From Ichthyocystis sparus (GTDB lineage: Bacteria > Pseudomonadota > Gammaproteobacteria > Burkholderiales > 2013Ark19i), in assembly GCF_900078755.1 (NCBI RefSeq), contig NZ_FKIH01000010.1: DNA of 64,000 nt; one strand, 5' to 3'. The notes beneath the pieces were generated by a model. It was not told the origin of the DNA and ran no database searches. It saw nothing but the letters and a program-made list of their open reading frames with translations. The position numbers and the translations under genes are program-made. This document shows, piece after piece, positions 56,396 to 64,000 of the stretch (position 1 is the stretch's first letter; the number at the start of each line of letters is the position of its first letter).

Positions 56396-56824
56396 GAGTC
56401 ATCATTTATGTTGAGTCATATTTGATGTGTTTGTGCTGTGGTGCTGTAGAATAGATGGGCTGTAGAGTTTTATTCTTATTTAATATAAAAGACAAGACCT
56501 ATAATCGTGTATTTGCTATCTAAGTTAATTTCGATAAGGCACGCGTGTTAAGCAAAAATGCAATATTTTCAATGATTAATACCACATTAATATGTGCGCT
56601 TATACTCAATTTTTAAAACAATTTTTTATATTCTCATTCATATTAAATATGCCACACTGTTACGTTTGATACCTAATTTCACATATGTGTAGCTTGCGTA
56701 ATGTGTAGCTTCTTAGGGAGGTGGTCAAGGTTTTAGCTTAAGGGTTTAGCTTAAAATTTAGGTATTTTGTATTTTAAAGTAGTGGTAGGCGATAATATTA
56801 ATAACAAAGCTGGGGTGTAATTTA
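56396..56824. other. Upstream region of the intact repeat-protein gene
   Basis: No gene. A short direct repeat, atgtgtagctt, occurs at about 56684 and 56700, and ttagcttaa occurs twice near 56734-56752. It should contain the promoter of the effector gene; I could not pick one out. Confidence 0.4.
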
Positions 56825-59800
56825 GTGAGTACTGTGAATACTGGTTACCATGTCCATTTTTCTTCTCATTCGATGGAAATTATACCATCCGACATTAGGG
56901 ATACGCCTTACATATCTAAAAAATATGTTTCTGATTCACCGAATTTAAATTGTGCAGTTGAAATTGACGGTAAATATATTTCTTGCGGTCCTTTGTCTTT
57001 ATTATTTGTTATTAATAGTATCGAATGCTATAGAAGTAACGCTAAACTGAGAGTTAGCGAGCTGTTTTCAGATGAAGGTTCAATAAAAAGGTCAGCTCTT
57101 AGCAAGCTTGAAGAAATTAATGAAAACATAGTAGTAAAAAATTCATGTGACAGGCATATTATAATTTGCGATAAGTTTGGTGATTTTTTGCATAAAACAG
57201 CATCTGCTATGACTTGTGGAGAGCAGAGATTATTTACTCTACATAGTTGCAATCACGTAATGTCTTTTAAGATTATGCGCAAAACTAAGGAAATAGAAGG
57301 AGTATTAGCAAACAAGTGGGTAGTACACTTTTTTGATCCTAATAAAACCATGCTTATAGCACGCAGTGAAGTTTTAAGCTGTAAAGAATTTTTAGATCAA
57401 AGTAAGTTTTCCTTAAGAATGTTTATAGATAAAAATTCTTATAGAGCATATTTTAAATTTAATCCAGAATTTATAGAAGAAACTGAATGCGCAGTACTCG
57501 AGTACTCTGATACAAGAGAAGCAAGTCTGGGTTTTTCAACTTTAGAAACTCTGTCTCAAGATGGAATTTCTGGGTGCATGATATTTCATTTAATAAATAA
57601 TAATATTTATTCATTGGATATTAGAGAAATAGTAAAATCTAAATCTTTTTCTACATTAAGTGCTGTTGCTAGAAAAGAGATATTTTTTGCTAGAAGCTCT
57701 AGTGGTGTTTTTGCGCTTTATTTGGCAATGTCACAAAATAAATATAACTCTATAAGATCTTATAATGATTTTTTGGAAGAACTTTCTAGTGATGAGCAAT
57801 TAAGTTTGTTGCCCATAATCATAAGGGCTGAATCACCTGAAGGAGCAGCAGCTTTATTTGTAGCTATGCAAGAAAATAGTATTCAAAGCATTAATGCTTT
57901 TGGTTCACTGATAGATAGGTTGATGAATATAAGATCCAGAATGCATATAGATAATTTTTGCAACGAGTTATTTGATATTTTGCTAGCTGAGCGTGAAGAT
58001 GGATCGTCCGCTATTCATGCAGCTTTATGCAAAAATAATGCTGGAGCTATTCATGCTTTTGGTGGTCTTTTGGATAGAATTTTTATACTTAGAGATGATG
58101 TTAATAGTAGAAGATTGGCTGATATGATTTTTAATTTATTGAGTCACAAAGATAGAGGAAAAAATTCTGCTCTGTTTTTTGCTTTGGCAAATGGTCATTC
58201 TGATGCAGTGCATGCTTTTGGAAGATTGGTAGATAGGTTGCTTGTTATGAAAGGATATATACCTGACCATGATGTGGTTAGTATGATTTTTGAGCTATTG
58301 GAATCCCAATCTGCTCAAGGAATTTATGGTTTGTATTATGCTTTGGTACATGGTCATACTGATACCGTGCGTGCTTTTTCTGTGCTAATGGACAAATTAT
58401 TTATCATGAGAGGACATATAACTTATACAGATATAGCCAATATGATTGGTAGGCTGTTGATGTCTTCCTACAATGGAATTACTGGTCTATTTTTTGCTTT
58501 ACAAGAAGGGCATTCCGATACAATTCGTGCTTTTTCTGAGTTGATGGATAAATTATTTATCATGAGAGGACATATACCTGATATAGATATAGCTGATATC
58601 GTTTGCAAACTCTTGATGTCTGCTTCTTTTAGTGGAGTTACTGGTCTATTTTTCGCTTTGCAAGAAGGTTATACTGATACAATACTCGCTTGGGGTGAGT
58701 TAATAGGTAAATTTTTTACGTTACTGAGTAATTGTTTGCCTAAAGATAGTTTTGATTCTATAATGTTAAATATATTAGAAGCTAGAGACCCAGAAAATTT
58801 ACCCGGCATATTTATACCACTGCTAAAAAACAATATTGATGTTATGGGTGCATATAGTTCATTGTTAGCATATGCATCTAGAGAAGTTAGAAGAAAGATT
58901 TTCTGTATTAAATCTGATGATGGATTTCCTGCCATTTGTACATTAATGTCATTGGGTGAGTCGGAATTTTTTATGGCATGTGGTCGTTTTTTGCAATCAC
59001 TTTCTTATGATGAGCAAACTGAGTTACTTCCAGGGTTGTTAATTTCTAAAAATGATGCCGGTGATCCAGCTTTGTTTTTGGCTATGCAGGAAGGACATGA
59101 TAGTTGTATCAGTGCATATGGTATTTTTCTGGAAGAACAATTAGTTAAAATTAAAGACAGAATGTCCCATGATAATTTTTCGAATCTGATTTCAGATATT
59201 GCATTGGCTAAAAGAAGTGATGGGATGCCTGCTTTATTTATCGCAATGTATAAAAATAGAGCTAGTACTATAGAAGCTTACTCAGCGTTATTAGATAAAA
59301 TTTCATCACTGTTAAAGGGGACTATATCAGATGATAAGTTTGCAAGATTAATTTTTGAATTGTTGAAAGCTAGAACTAGCGGAGGCATTGATGGATTATT
59401 TATGGCCTTAGAAAGAGGGAATACCTATTCAGTAACTACTTTTGATTTGTTGTTAGATAGACTTCTTAGTGTAAGAGGATGCATAGACGATGCTACGTTG
59501 GTTGGTATGGTATTTGATTTATTAATGTGTAAAAGTGGTGCTGATAATAATCCAGGTTTATTTGTTGCTATGCAAAATGGACATCATGGAGCTGTGGGGG
59601 CTTTTGTAAAATTATTAAAAAAATTGATGATGTTTAAGGACGGTGTATCCACTAAACATTTGGGTAATATGATTTCAGATATTATAAGGTCTAGGAGTTC
59701 GAATGGTATGCCTGGGTTATTTGCGGCGCTAGAAAATAGTTTTCCTGAGGTAATTAAATCTTATAGCTCGCTGCTTAAATTAATGCCTAGAGATGAGTTA

Positions 59801-60055
59801 GTTGATGTACTATTGGCTTCTGATGGTTCTGGCAGGCCTGCTGCATTATTTGCTGAGGGGGAGGCTCTGGAAGTTTATTTAGAAATAATATCTGACTTAT
59901 CTACCAGGGATATATATGCTTTACATTCACAACTTGGCAGTGCAAGAAGGACAATTGAACACATATTGGTAGGTGATAGAGATCTTGATGGAAGGTATAG
60001 ACTTTTATTGGATAAAATTAAAGAACTTGCTAGAAGTTCTAGGCATAACGTATAA
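56825..60055 (+). CDS. ShET2/EspL-like predicted cysteine-protease effector with about 15 tandem repeats
   Basis: 1076 residues, no signal peptide. The N-terminal domain (about 1-200) resembles the ShET2/EspL/OspD family of type III effectors, whose EspL member is a Cys-His-Asp protease. Candidates are Cys54 (NLNCAVEIDGKYISCGPLS), His144 (SCNHVMSFKI) and Asp171 (WVVHFFDPNKT). The spacing is close to that remembered for EspL. From about residue 290 a repeat of 45-55 residues recurs about 15 times with consensus G-x2-GLF-x-AL-x2-GH-x3-V-x-AF-x2-L. Such ankyrin-like repeats are also found in that family. Repeats 5-7 are almost identical at DNA level. The start is GTG at 56825, with GGGG 9 bases upstream. 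Two decayed copies lie upstream. The family assignment is from motif memory, not a search. Confidence 0.6.
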   Translation: MSTVNTGYHVHFSSHSMEIIPSDIRDTPYISKKYVSDSPNLNCAVEIDGKYISCGPLSLLFVINSIECYRSNAKLRVSELFSDEGSIKRSALSKLEEINENIVVKNSCDRHIIICDKFGDFLHKTASAMTCGEQRLFTLHSCNHVMSFKIMRKTKEIEGVLANKWVVHFFDPNKTMLIARSEVLSCKEFLDQSKFSLRMFIDKNSYRAYFKFNPEFIEETECAVLEYSDTREASLGFSTLETLSQDGISGCMIFHLINNNIYSLDIREIVKSKSFSTLSAVARKEIFFARSSSGVFALYLAMSQNKYNSIRSYNDFLEELSSDEQLSLLPIIIRAESPEGAAALFVAMQENSIQSINAFGSLIDRLMNIRSRMHIDNFCNELFDILLAEREDGSSAIHAALCKNNAGAIHAFGGLLDRIFILRDDVNSRRLADMIFNLLSHKDRGKNSALFFALANGHSDAVHAFGRLVDRLLVMKGYIPDHDVVSMIFELLESQSAQGIYGLYYALVHGHTDTVRAFSVLMDKLFIMRGHITYTDIANMIGRLLMSSYNGITGLFFALQEGHSDTIRAFSELMDKLFIMRGHIPDIDIADIVCKLLMSASFSGVTGLFFALQEGYTDTILAWGELIGKFFTLLSNCLPKDSFDSIMLNILEARDPENLPGIFIPLLKNNIDVMGAYSSLLAYASREVRRKIFCIKSDDGFPAICTLMSLGESEFFMACGRFLQSLSYDEQTELLPGLLISKNDAGDPALFLAMQEGHDSCISAYGIFLEEQLVKIKDRMSHDNFSNLISDIALAKRSDGMPALFIAMYKNRASTIEAYSALLDKISSLLKGTISDDKFARLIFELLKARTSGGIDGLFMALERGNTYSVTTFDLLLDRLLSVRGCIDDATLVGMVFDLLMCKSGADNNPGLFVAMQNGHHGAVGAFVKLLKKLMMFKDGVSTKHLGNMISDIIRSRSSNGMPGLFAALENSFPEVIKSYSSLLKLMPRDELVDVLLASDGSGRPAALFAEGEALEVYLEIISDLSTRDIYALHSQLGSARRTIEHILVGDRDLDGRYRLLLDKIKELARSSRHNV

Positions 60056-60086
60056 AGTTTCTGTTATAATGACATTACCATAATCA

Positions 60087-62591
60087 CTACCTATTGTAAT
60101 ATAAGAACGAGCAATCTTTGATTCTAGAATTAATGTCTGATGTTTTTTTATGATATATCTTAGAAAGTCTACACTCTACCACATTTCCGTAGCATAAACT
60201 AACGTCCTCTTCAAAAAATCCTATTTCTTCTGATATGCATTCAATAATTTCCCTAATGTCATCATCAAATTCCTCTTGTGATACCTTTTGTGAAATTTTT
60301 AAAAATTCATCAAATGAGAACTTATTACCTCTTTCTATAAGAATATCAACATAGGATAAATAATGATTAGATTTGGCATATTTTTCAGTAACAACTTCGT
60401 AAAGTACTTCCAAGGGTCTATCAAATTTTTCTGAAACCATACTACATATTTTATCAATTTTGTAATTTACCTTTTCTAAAAGTATAGGTGAAGCTGTAAA
60501 TATAATAGGATGTTCAGATTTTAATCTTGCTAACATTTCAGGAAAACAATATTCTGGGGTAAGTTTATCAAAAATTAATTTTTTAAAGAAATTAACAATT
60601 GATTCTTTTTCTTTTAATGTAGCAAATGATAAATTTCCTTCCATATCCATTACCTTAATATTAGCTATTCTTTCAGAAACCGTTTGCACTGCTTCTACAT
60701 AAGCCGCATGATTATGGAAGTGCTTTTTGAAAAAGTTATCTACACTATTATTAATATCTTCATTTTCTATTTTTCCAATATTTATCCCTTTGATTAAATT
60801 GGCCTCAAATTTATCTATTAAGCTACCATTTGTGGATATTAATTCTCTTATAATTTTTTCTTTTATAAATTCATTTGCACTTGCCACAAGATCTAACCTA
60901 ATATCTTCAGTTATATAAAATCCCCCCAAATAGCAAGGTTCTTTAGAAACATCATATTCGAACAAAGAGGGAATGCCACTAAATACTAATTTATTTTTTT
61001 CCTTTAAGCTTTCAATTTTTCTTTCCAAAATTGATTGAATTTCATCAACTAAATCTCTAAACAAAAAATTATGAAGATAATTATTTAAACTATACATAGA
61101 CCCTTTAAAGGTTAAATCTTTATTTGAAGATTCCCTTTCCATAAATAATAAAGATTCCTCTAACACTTCTGATACTATTTCTTCACTTCCTGATAAAAGA
61201 AACTGATGTGCACTTCCTTCTTCAGTAATAGACATACACTTTAATATACTTTTGTACTCAGGAAGATCTTTGTACGACAGTGCTTTTTCACTAAACAGAG
61301 TATCCATTTCTTTGCTAAGTACTGAAATGTATTCTTTTATTGGTTTTCCTAATCCTACGTGAGAAAATGCAACTTCTGGGAAATCAGATATTAACCTACA
61401 GAACATTTTTAATACATTTCTAGATTTAAGATAGAAACTATCTAAAAGAAAAACACATTTTCCCCTAACAAGTGAATCTTGCATAGATTCTTCTAGTTCT
61501 TCTGATAAATCTAGTACTATGGTTTCAAGATCAGATACTATTCCTTCCTCTAACATCTTAAGATCATTGAATATAAGAGTAATTAATCCGTATATTTCAG
61601 CAGTCAATAGTTTTTGTAGCTTGCCTTCTTCCTCGTCAAATAATCTTATATTTACTAAATCTCCAGAAACAGACAACGAACCCTTACTATTCATGTGAAA
61701 GAAAGTAGTTTTACCTATAGAACTATGAGATTTATTCTTAGCTAAAGGAGAAACGGTATCACATCCAGAAGACTTACGAGTTCTTCTATTTAATGATTTC
61801 TCTAAAAGTTCTTTTCTTAAATGCCTATCGCTCCTATCTGTGGGCTTGTGTTCTTTTTTCCAATTACCTACATCTACTTTATAGTAAGATCCTAAATGTG
61901 TTTTGGTAAAACATAAATCTATTTCTTCCTCATCTTCATCTTCCTGATGCGAATATTCTTCATCTTCTCTTTTAAATTGATCAGGCTTTGTTTCATCTTT
62001 TATTGCTTTAGGCAGGCCAACTTCGTCTTCCAGAAGATCTCTTCTAGCTGGTTTGGGAGAAGACTTAGCTTCTTCTTCACCAAAAGTAGTTTTTGTTTTA
62101 TTTTTTGCCTTTATGGATGCTACATTACTAAAATGTTCTGCTTCTGCCGAAGCAATTTTTATAAAATCTCTAACACTAGAGGAGTGACCTAAATTTCCCT
62201 TTCTTTTATGTTTATTATGTTTTGTTATTATATCTGGTGCAGATTGAGGTTCATCTATAACAAATGAATTAAGATATTCAGAGCTTTTAGCGATTGAAAA
62301 TCTATGCTCATCTTCACAAGTTAGATATGGTAAATCATCATCCAAAGATCTACCACTGGCCAATGGGATAGATCCAATTGGCAGTGAAAGGTTATTATAG
62401 CTGCCGCTTCGTCTTAATTTTGTGCTTAATTTTTCTGATGTAAATTTAGAACTAACAGCCATACGCACACTAGTTATATTAGTAGCAATATCAGTCTTTG
62501 TATTAGGTATATCTTTTACTTTTTTATTAGTAGGTTCCCTCACGTCTCTACCACCGCTAGCAGTAGAACTTAAGTGGGGAAAACCGTCCAT
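60087..62591 (-). CDS. Hypothetical large protein, 834 residues, next to the effector and recombinase
   Basis: Not recognised. No signal peptide or membrane span. The N-terminal third is polar, Ser/Lys-rich and probably disordered, with an acidic run (HQEDEDEEEIDLCF) near residue 220. The remainder is predicted mainly helical and rich in Glu, Lys and Ile/Leu, with stretches such as RDLVDEIQSILERKIESLKE that could form coiled coils. AAAAGG lies 10 bases before the ATG. Convergent with the repeat effector, 31 bases apart. An eroded copy at 53268-53370 lies in the same relation to a recombinase remnant, so the gene travels with the module. Confidence 0.65.
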   Translation of the reverse strand: MDGFPHLSSTASGGRDVREPTNKKVKDIPNTKTDIATNITSVRMAVSSKFTSEKLSTKLRRSGSYNNLSLPIGSIPLASGRSLDDDLPYLTCEDEHRFSIAKSSEYLNSFVIDEPQSAPDIITKHNKHKRKGNLGHSSSVRDFIKIASAEAEHFSNVASIKAKNKTKTTFGEEEAKSSPKPARRDLLEDEVGLPKAIKDETKPDQFKREDEEYSHQEDEDEEEIDLCFTKTHLGSYYKVDVGNWKKEHKPTDRSDRHLRKELLEKSLNRRTRKSSGCDTVSPLAKNKSHSSIGKTTFFHMNSKGSLSVSGDLVNIRLFDEEEGKLQKLLTAEIYGLITLIFNDLKMLEEGIVSDLETIVLDLSEELEESMQDSLVRGKCVFLLDSFYLKSRNVLKMFCRLISDFPEVAFSHVGLGKPIKEYISVLSKEMDTLFSEKALSYKDLPEYKSILKCMSITEEGSAHQFLLSGSEEIVSEVLEESLLFMERESSNKDLTFKGSMYSLNNYLHNFLFRDLVDEIQSILERKIESLKEKNKLVFSGIPSLFEYDVSKEPCYLGGFYITEDIRLDLVASANEFIKEKIIRELISTNGSLIDKFEANLIKGINIGKIENEDINNSVDNFFKKHFHNHAAYVEAVQTVSERIANIKVMDMEGNLSFATLKEKESIVNFFKKLIFDKLTPEYCFPEMLARLKSEHPIIFTASPILLEKVNYKIDKICSMVSEKFDRPLEVLYEVVTEKYAKSNHYLSYVDILIERGNKFSFDEFLKISQKVSQEEFDDDIREIIECISEEIGFFEEDVSLCYGNVVECRLSKIYHKKTSDINSRIKDCSFLYYNR

Positions 62592-62799
62592 GAGTAGATA
62601 GCCTTTTGCTGTTAGTATACAAAAATGAATGTAATTGTATACTTAAAGCAATATGTTTCACATTAGGGATGCGTGTAGTATCTATGCATAATCATACTAT
62701 GTGTAATGGATAAAATATGCTCACTTAATCGTCGTGAAAATACTAATCAATAATGCATAATACCTATGTAAATACGATACCGCATTAGTACTAATGATG

Positions 62800-63783
62800 C
62801 TAATAAAGTGAATTTATTTTATTTATTAACTCACCAGCTGCATTTTCTGAAAAACAACGTCCCTCATCTATATACCCGTAAACACTGGAATCGTTCTTCC
62901 ATCCACCCTGTTTTTTTATAAGATCAAATCTAATGCTCTCACTAGCAGCAGAGGTAGAAAATCCTCTTCTAAAGCTGTGACTACTAATTTTTGCGGGGTC
63001 AATACCACATTTAGCAGCAATGTCTTTAAGAAAGATATTGACAGAAGAAGGATGAAGAGGTCCATCTTGAAGCTGATTCCATCGATTAATAGAACGAAAT
63101 ACTGGGCCTGAGGATATCTGACTTACTGTTAACCATTCCTTAAGCGCACTAACTGGGCATATCGGTAATTTTCCCATAGGAATAGCTCTTATCATGCCAC
63201 TACCAATCTGGTCAGTTTTAGAACGTAGCAGATGTACTGTTATTCCTTCATTAGACAATGAAATGTTTTCTGTTTTTATGCTAACTAATTCAGACCTACG
63301 AAAGGCACCGAAAAAAGCCATTTGAAGCATGGCCATGTCCCGTATAGTTCTAAGGTTTTTATCTTGAGATGATATATATTTTACAAAACTTATAACATTG
63401 TCCATAGTCAGTGGCTTTGCCTTATCAGGTGGACGACCATGTTTTCTTCTAATACCAATCATAATTTTCTTAACCATTGGGTCATTACTGGGATCAGGTA
63501 AATTTTGATAAGCGTGCCATTGTGAAATAGCTGTTAGGTGTAAACTAATAGTGGAGGTATTTAAGAGCTCAGCTTTATCCAACAAGTAACGTACTAACAT
63601 ATCTCGTGTGGCGGGTAGGCGTCCACCCCAGCGTTCAAATTGCACCACTGCAGAGCGATAGGTCTTTCTTGTGTTTTCAGCTGTGGAAGCGGAAATATAC
63701 TCTCTAATTCGTCTAGCATGACCTATAATAGGTAATTTTTCTTCAGCAACAGTAGTGGGTGATTGTCTTTGCATCTTATCCAT
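62800..63783 (-). CDS. Tyrosine recombinase (phage-integrase family)
   Basis: Site-specific recombinase, 327 residues. The N-terminal SAM-like core-binding domain (about 25-110) has STAENTRKTYRSAVVQFERW. The catalytic domain has Arg in FFGAFRRSELVS, Lys in LLRSKTDQIG, His-x-x-Arg in SSHSFRRGFST, a Trp in place of the second His in KQGGWKND, and the nucleophile Tyr in SSVYGYIDEG. All are compatible with activity. It could act on the module it sits in or on its own element; no attachment sites were identified. A C-terminal remnant of a close relative lies at 53538-53624, also on the minus strand. Confidence 0.9.
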   Translation of the reverse strand: MDKMQRQSPTTVAEEKLPIIGHARRIREYISASTAENTRKTYRSAVVQFERWGGRLPATRDMLVRYLLDKAELLNTSTISLHLTAISQWHAYQNLPDPSNDPMVKKIMIGIRRKHGRPPDKAKPLTMDNVISFVKYISSQDKNLRTIRDMAMLQMAFFGAFRRSELVSIKTENISLSNEGITVHLLRSKTDQIGSGMIRAIPMGKLPICPVSALKEWLTVSQISSGPVFRSINRWNQLQDGPLHPSSVNIFLKDIAAKCGIDPAKISSHSFRRGFSTSAASESIRFDLIKKQGGWKNDSSVYGYIDEGRCFSENAAGELINKINSLY

Positions 63784-64000
63784 ATAAACTTCTATCCCAA
63801 AATAGTTATATAATAATGGACCATAGTTAATTATATATAGATTTCAAGAAACATAAACTGTTATTTTCTCTTTATGAATAACCATACCTATACTAACTAT
63901 AAATTTCATACTTTAGTTTAAGTTACTTACAACATAATACGTCAGTACATATAAAAAATATTTTTTTATATTACCAAGTTCATTTTGGTCAGTTATTATA
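63784..64000. other. AT-rich upstream region of the recombinase gene
   Basis: No gene; presumably holds the recombinase promoter and possibly its recombination site, but no inverted repeat was found by eye. Confidence 0.4.

Overview
The window looks like a low-GC chromosome segment of a host-associated betaproteobacterium. Evidence is gene content and order: yajC-secD-secF, rpsO-pnp, rimP-nusA-infB-rbfA-truB, pepP-ubiH followed by fis-purH, surE-nlpD, dapA-bamC and cmk-rpsA-ihfB. The AT-rich intergenic DNA, decaying gene copies, a recombinase and a large predicted type III-type effector point to an intracellular pathogen or symbiont. The fish epitheliocystis agent Candidatus Ichthyocystis would fit, but this is inference; no marker gene here proves the taxon.

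Layout. (1) 1-5988 is accessory DNA: a tandem duplication of a two-gene unit of small membrane proteins on the minus strand (one member decayed), then about 3.2 kb with no convincing gene. (2) 5989-13117: htpG, a glutathione S-transferase, an MgtA-type magnesium ATPase, a 1.15-kb empty stretch and a serine carboxylesterase. (3) 13377-29816 is core: Sec translocon genes, queA, tRNA-Leu, a TatD nuclease, rpsO-pnp, the translation/transcription operon rimP-nusA-infB-rbfA-truB, fabI, a gamma-carbonic-anhydrase-like protein and an HTH regulator. (4) 30624-49907 is core: pepP-ubiH, fis-purH-purD, psd-pssA plus an inactive DegP-like protein, alaS, surE, nlpD, dapA-bamC, cmk-rpsA-ihfB and a BON-domain lipoprotein. 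(5) 49911-64000 is accessory: a tail-anchored protein, two large hydrophilic unknown proteins, three copies (one intact, two wrecked) of a repeat protein, and a tyrosine recombinase with a remnant of a second.

The most interesting region is 53 to 64 kb. The intact 1076-residue protein has an N-terminal domain with a Cys-His-Asp arrangement like the ShET2/EspL cysteine-protease effectors, followed by about 15 copies of a roughly 50-residue repeat. Its neighbours are a large unknown gene and a tyrosine recombinase. A shrunken copy of those two neighbours lies at 53.27-53.62 kb, joined within a few bases to a decayed copy of the repeat gene. This suggests a tandem array of [unknown gene - recombinase - repeat effector] modules that duplicates and erodes.

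In the core, several partners expected from other proteobacteria are missing: tgt beside queA/yajC, dusB before fis, and pcm and rpoS around nlpD. The DegP-like protein in the phospholipid operon has lost all three catalytic residues. Together these suggest genome reduction with repurposed envelope quality control.
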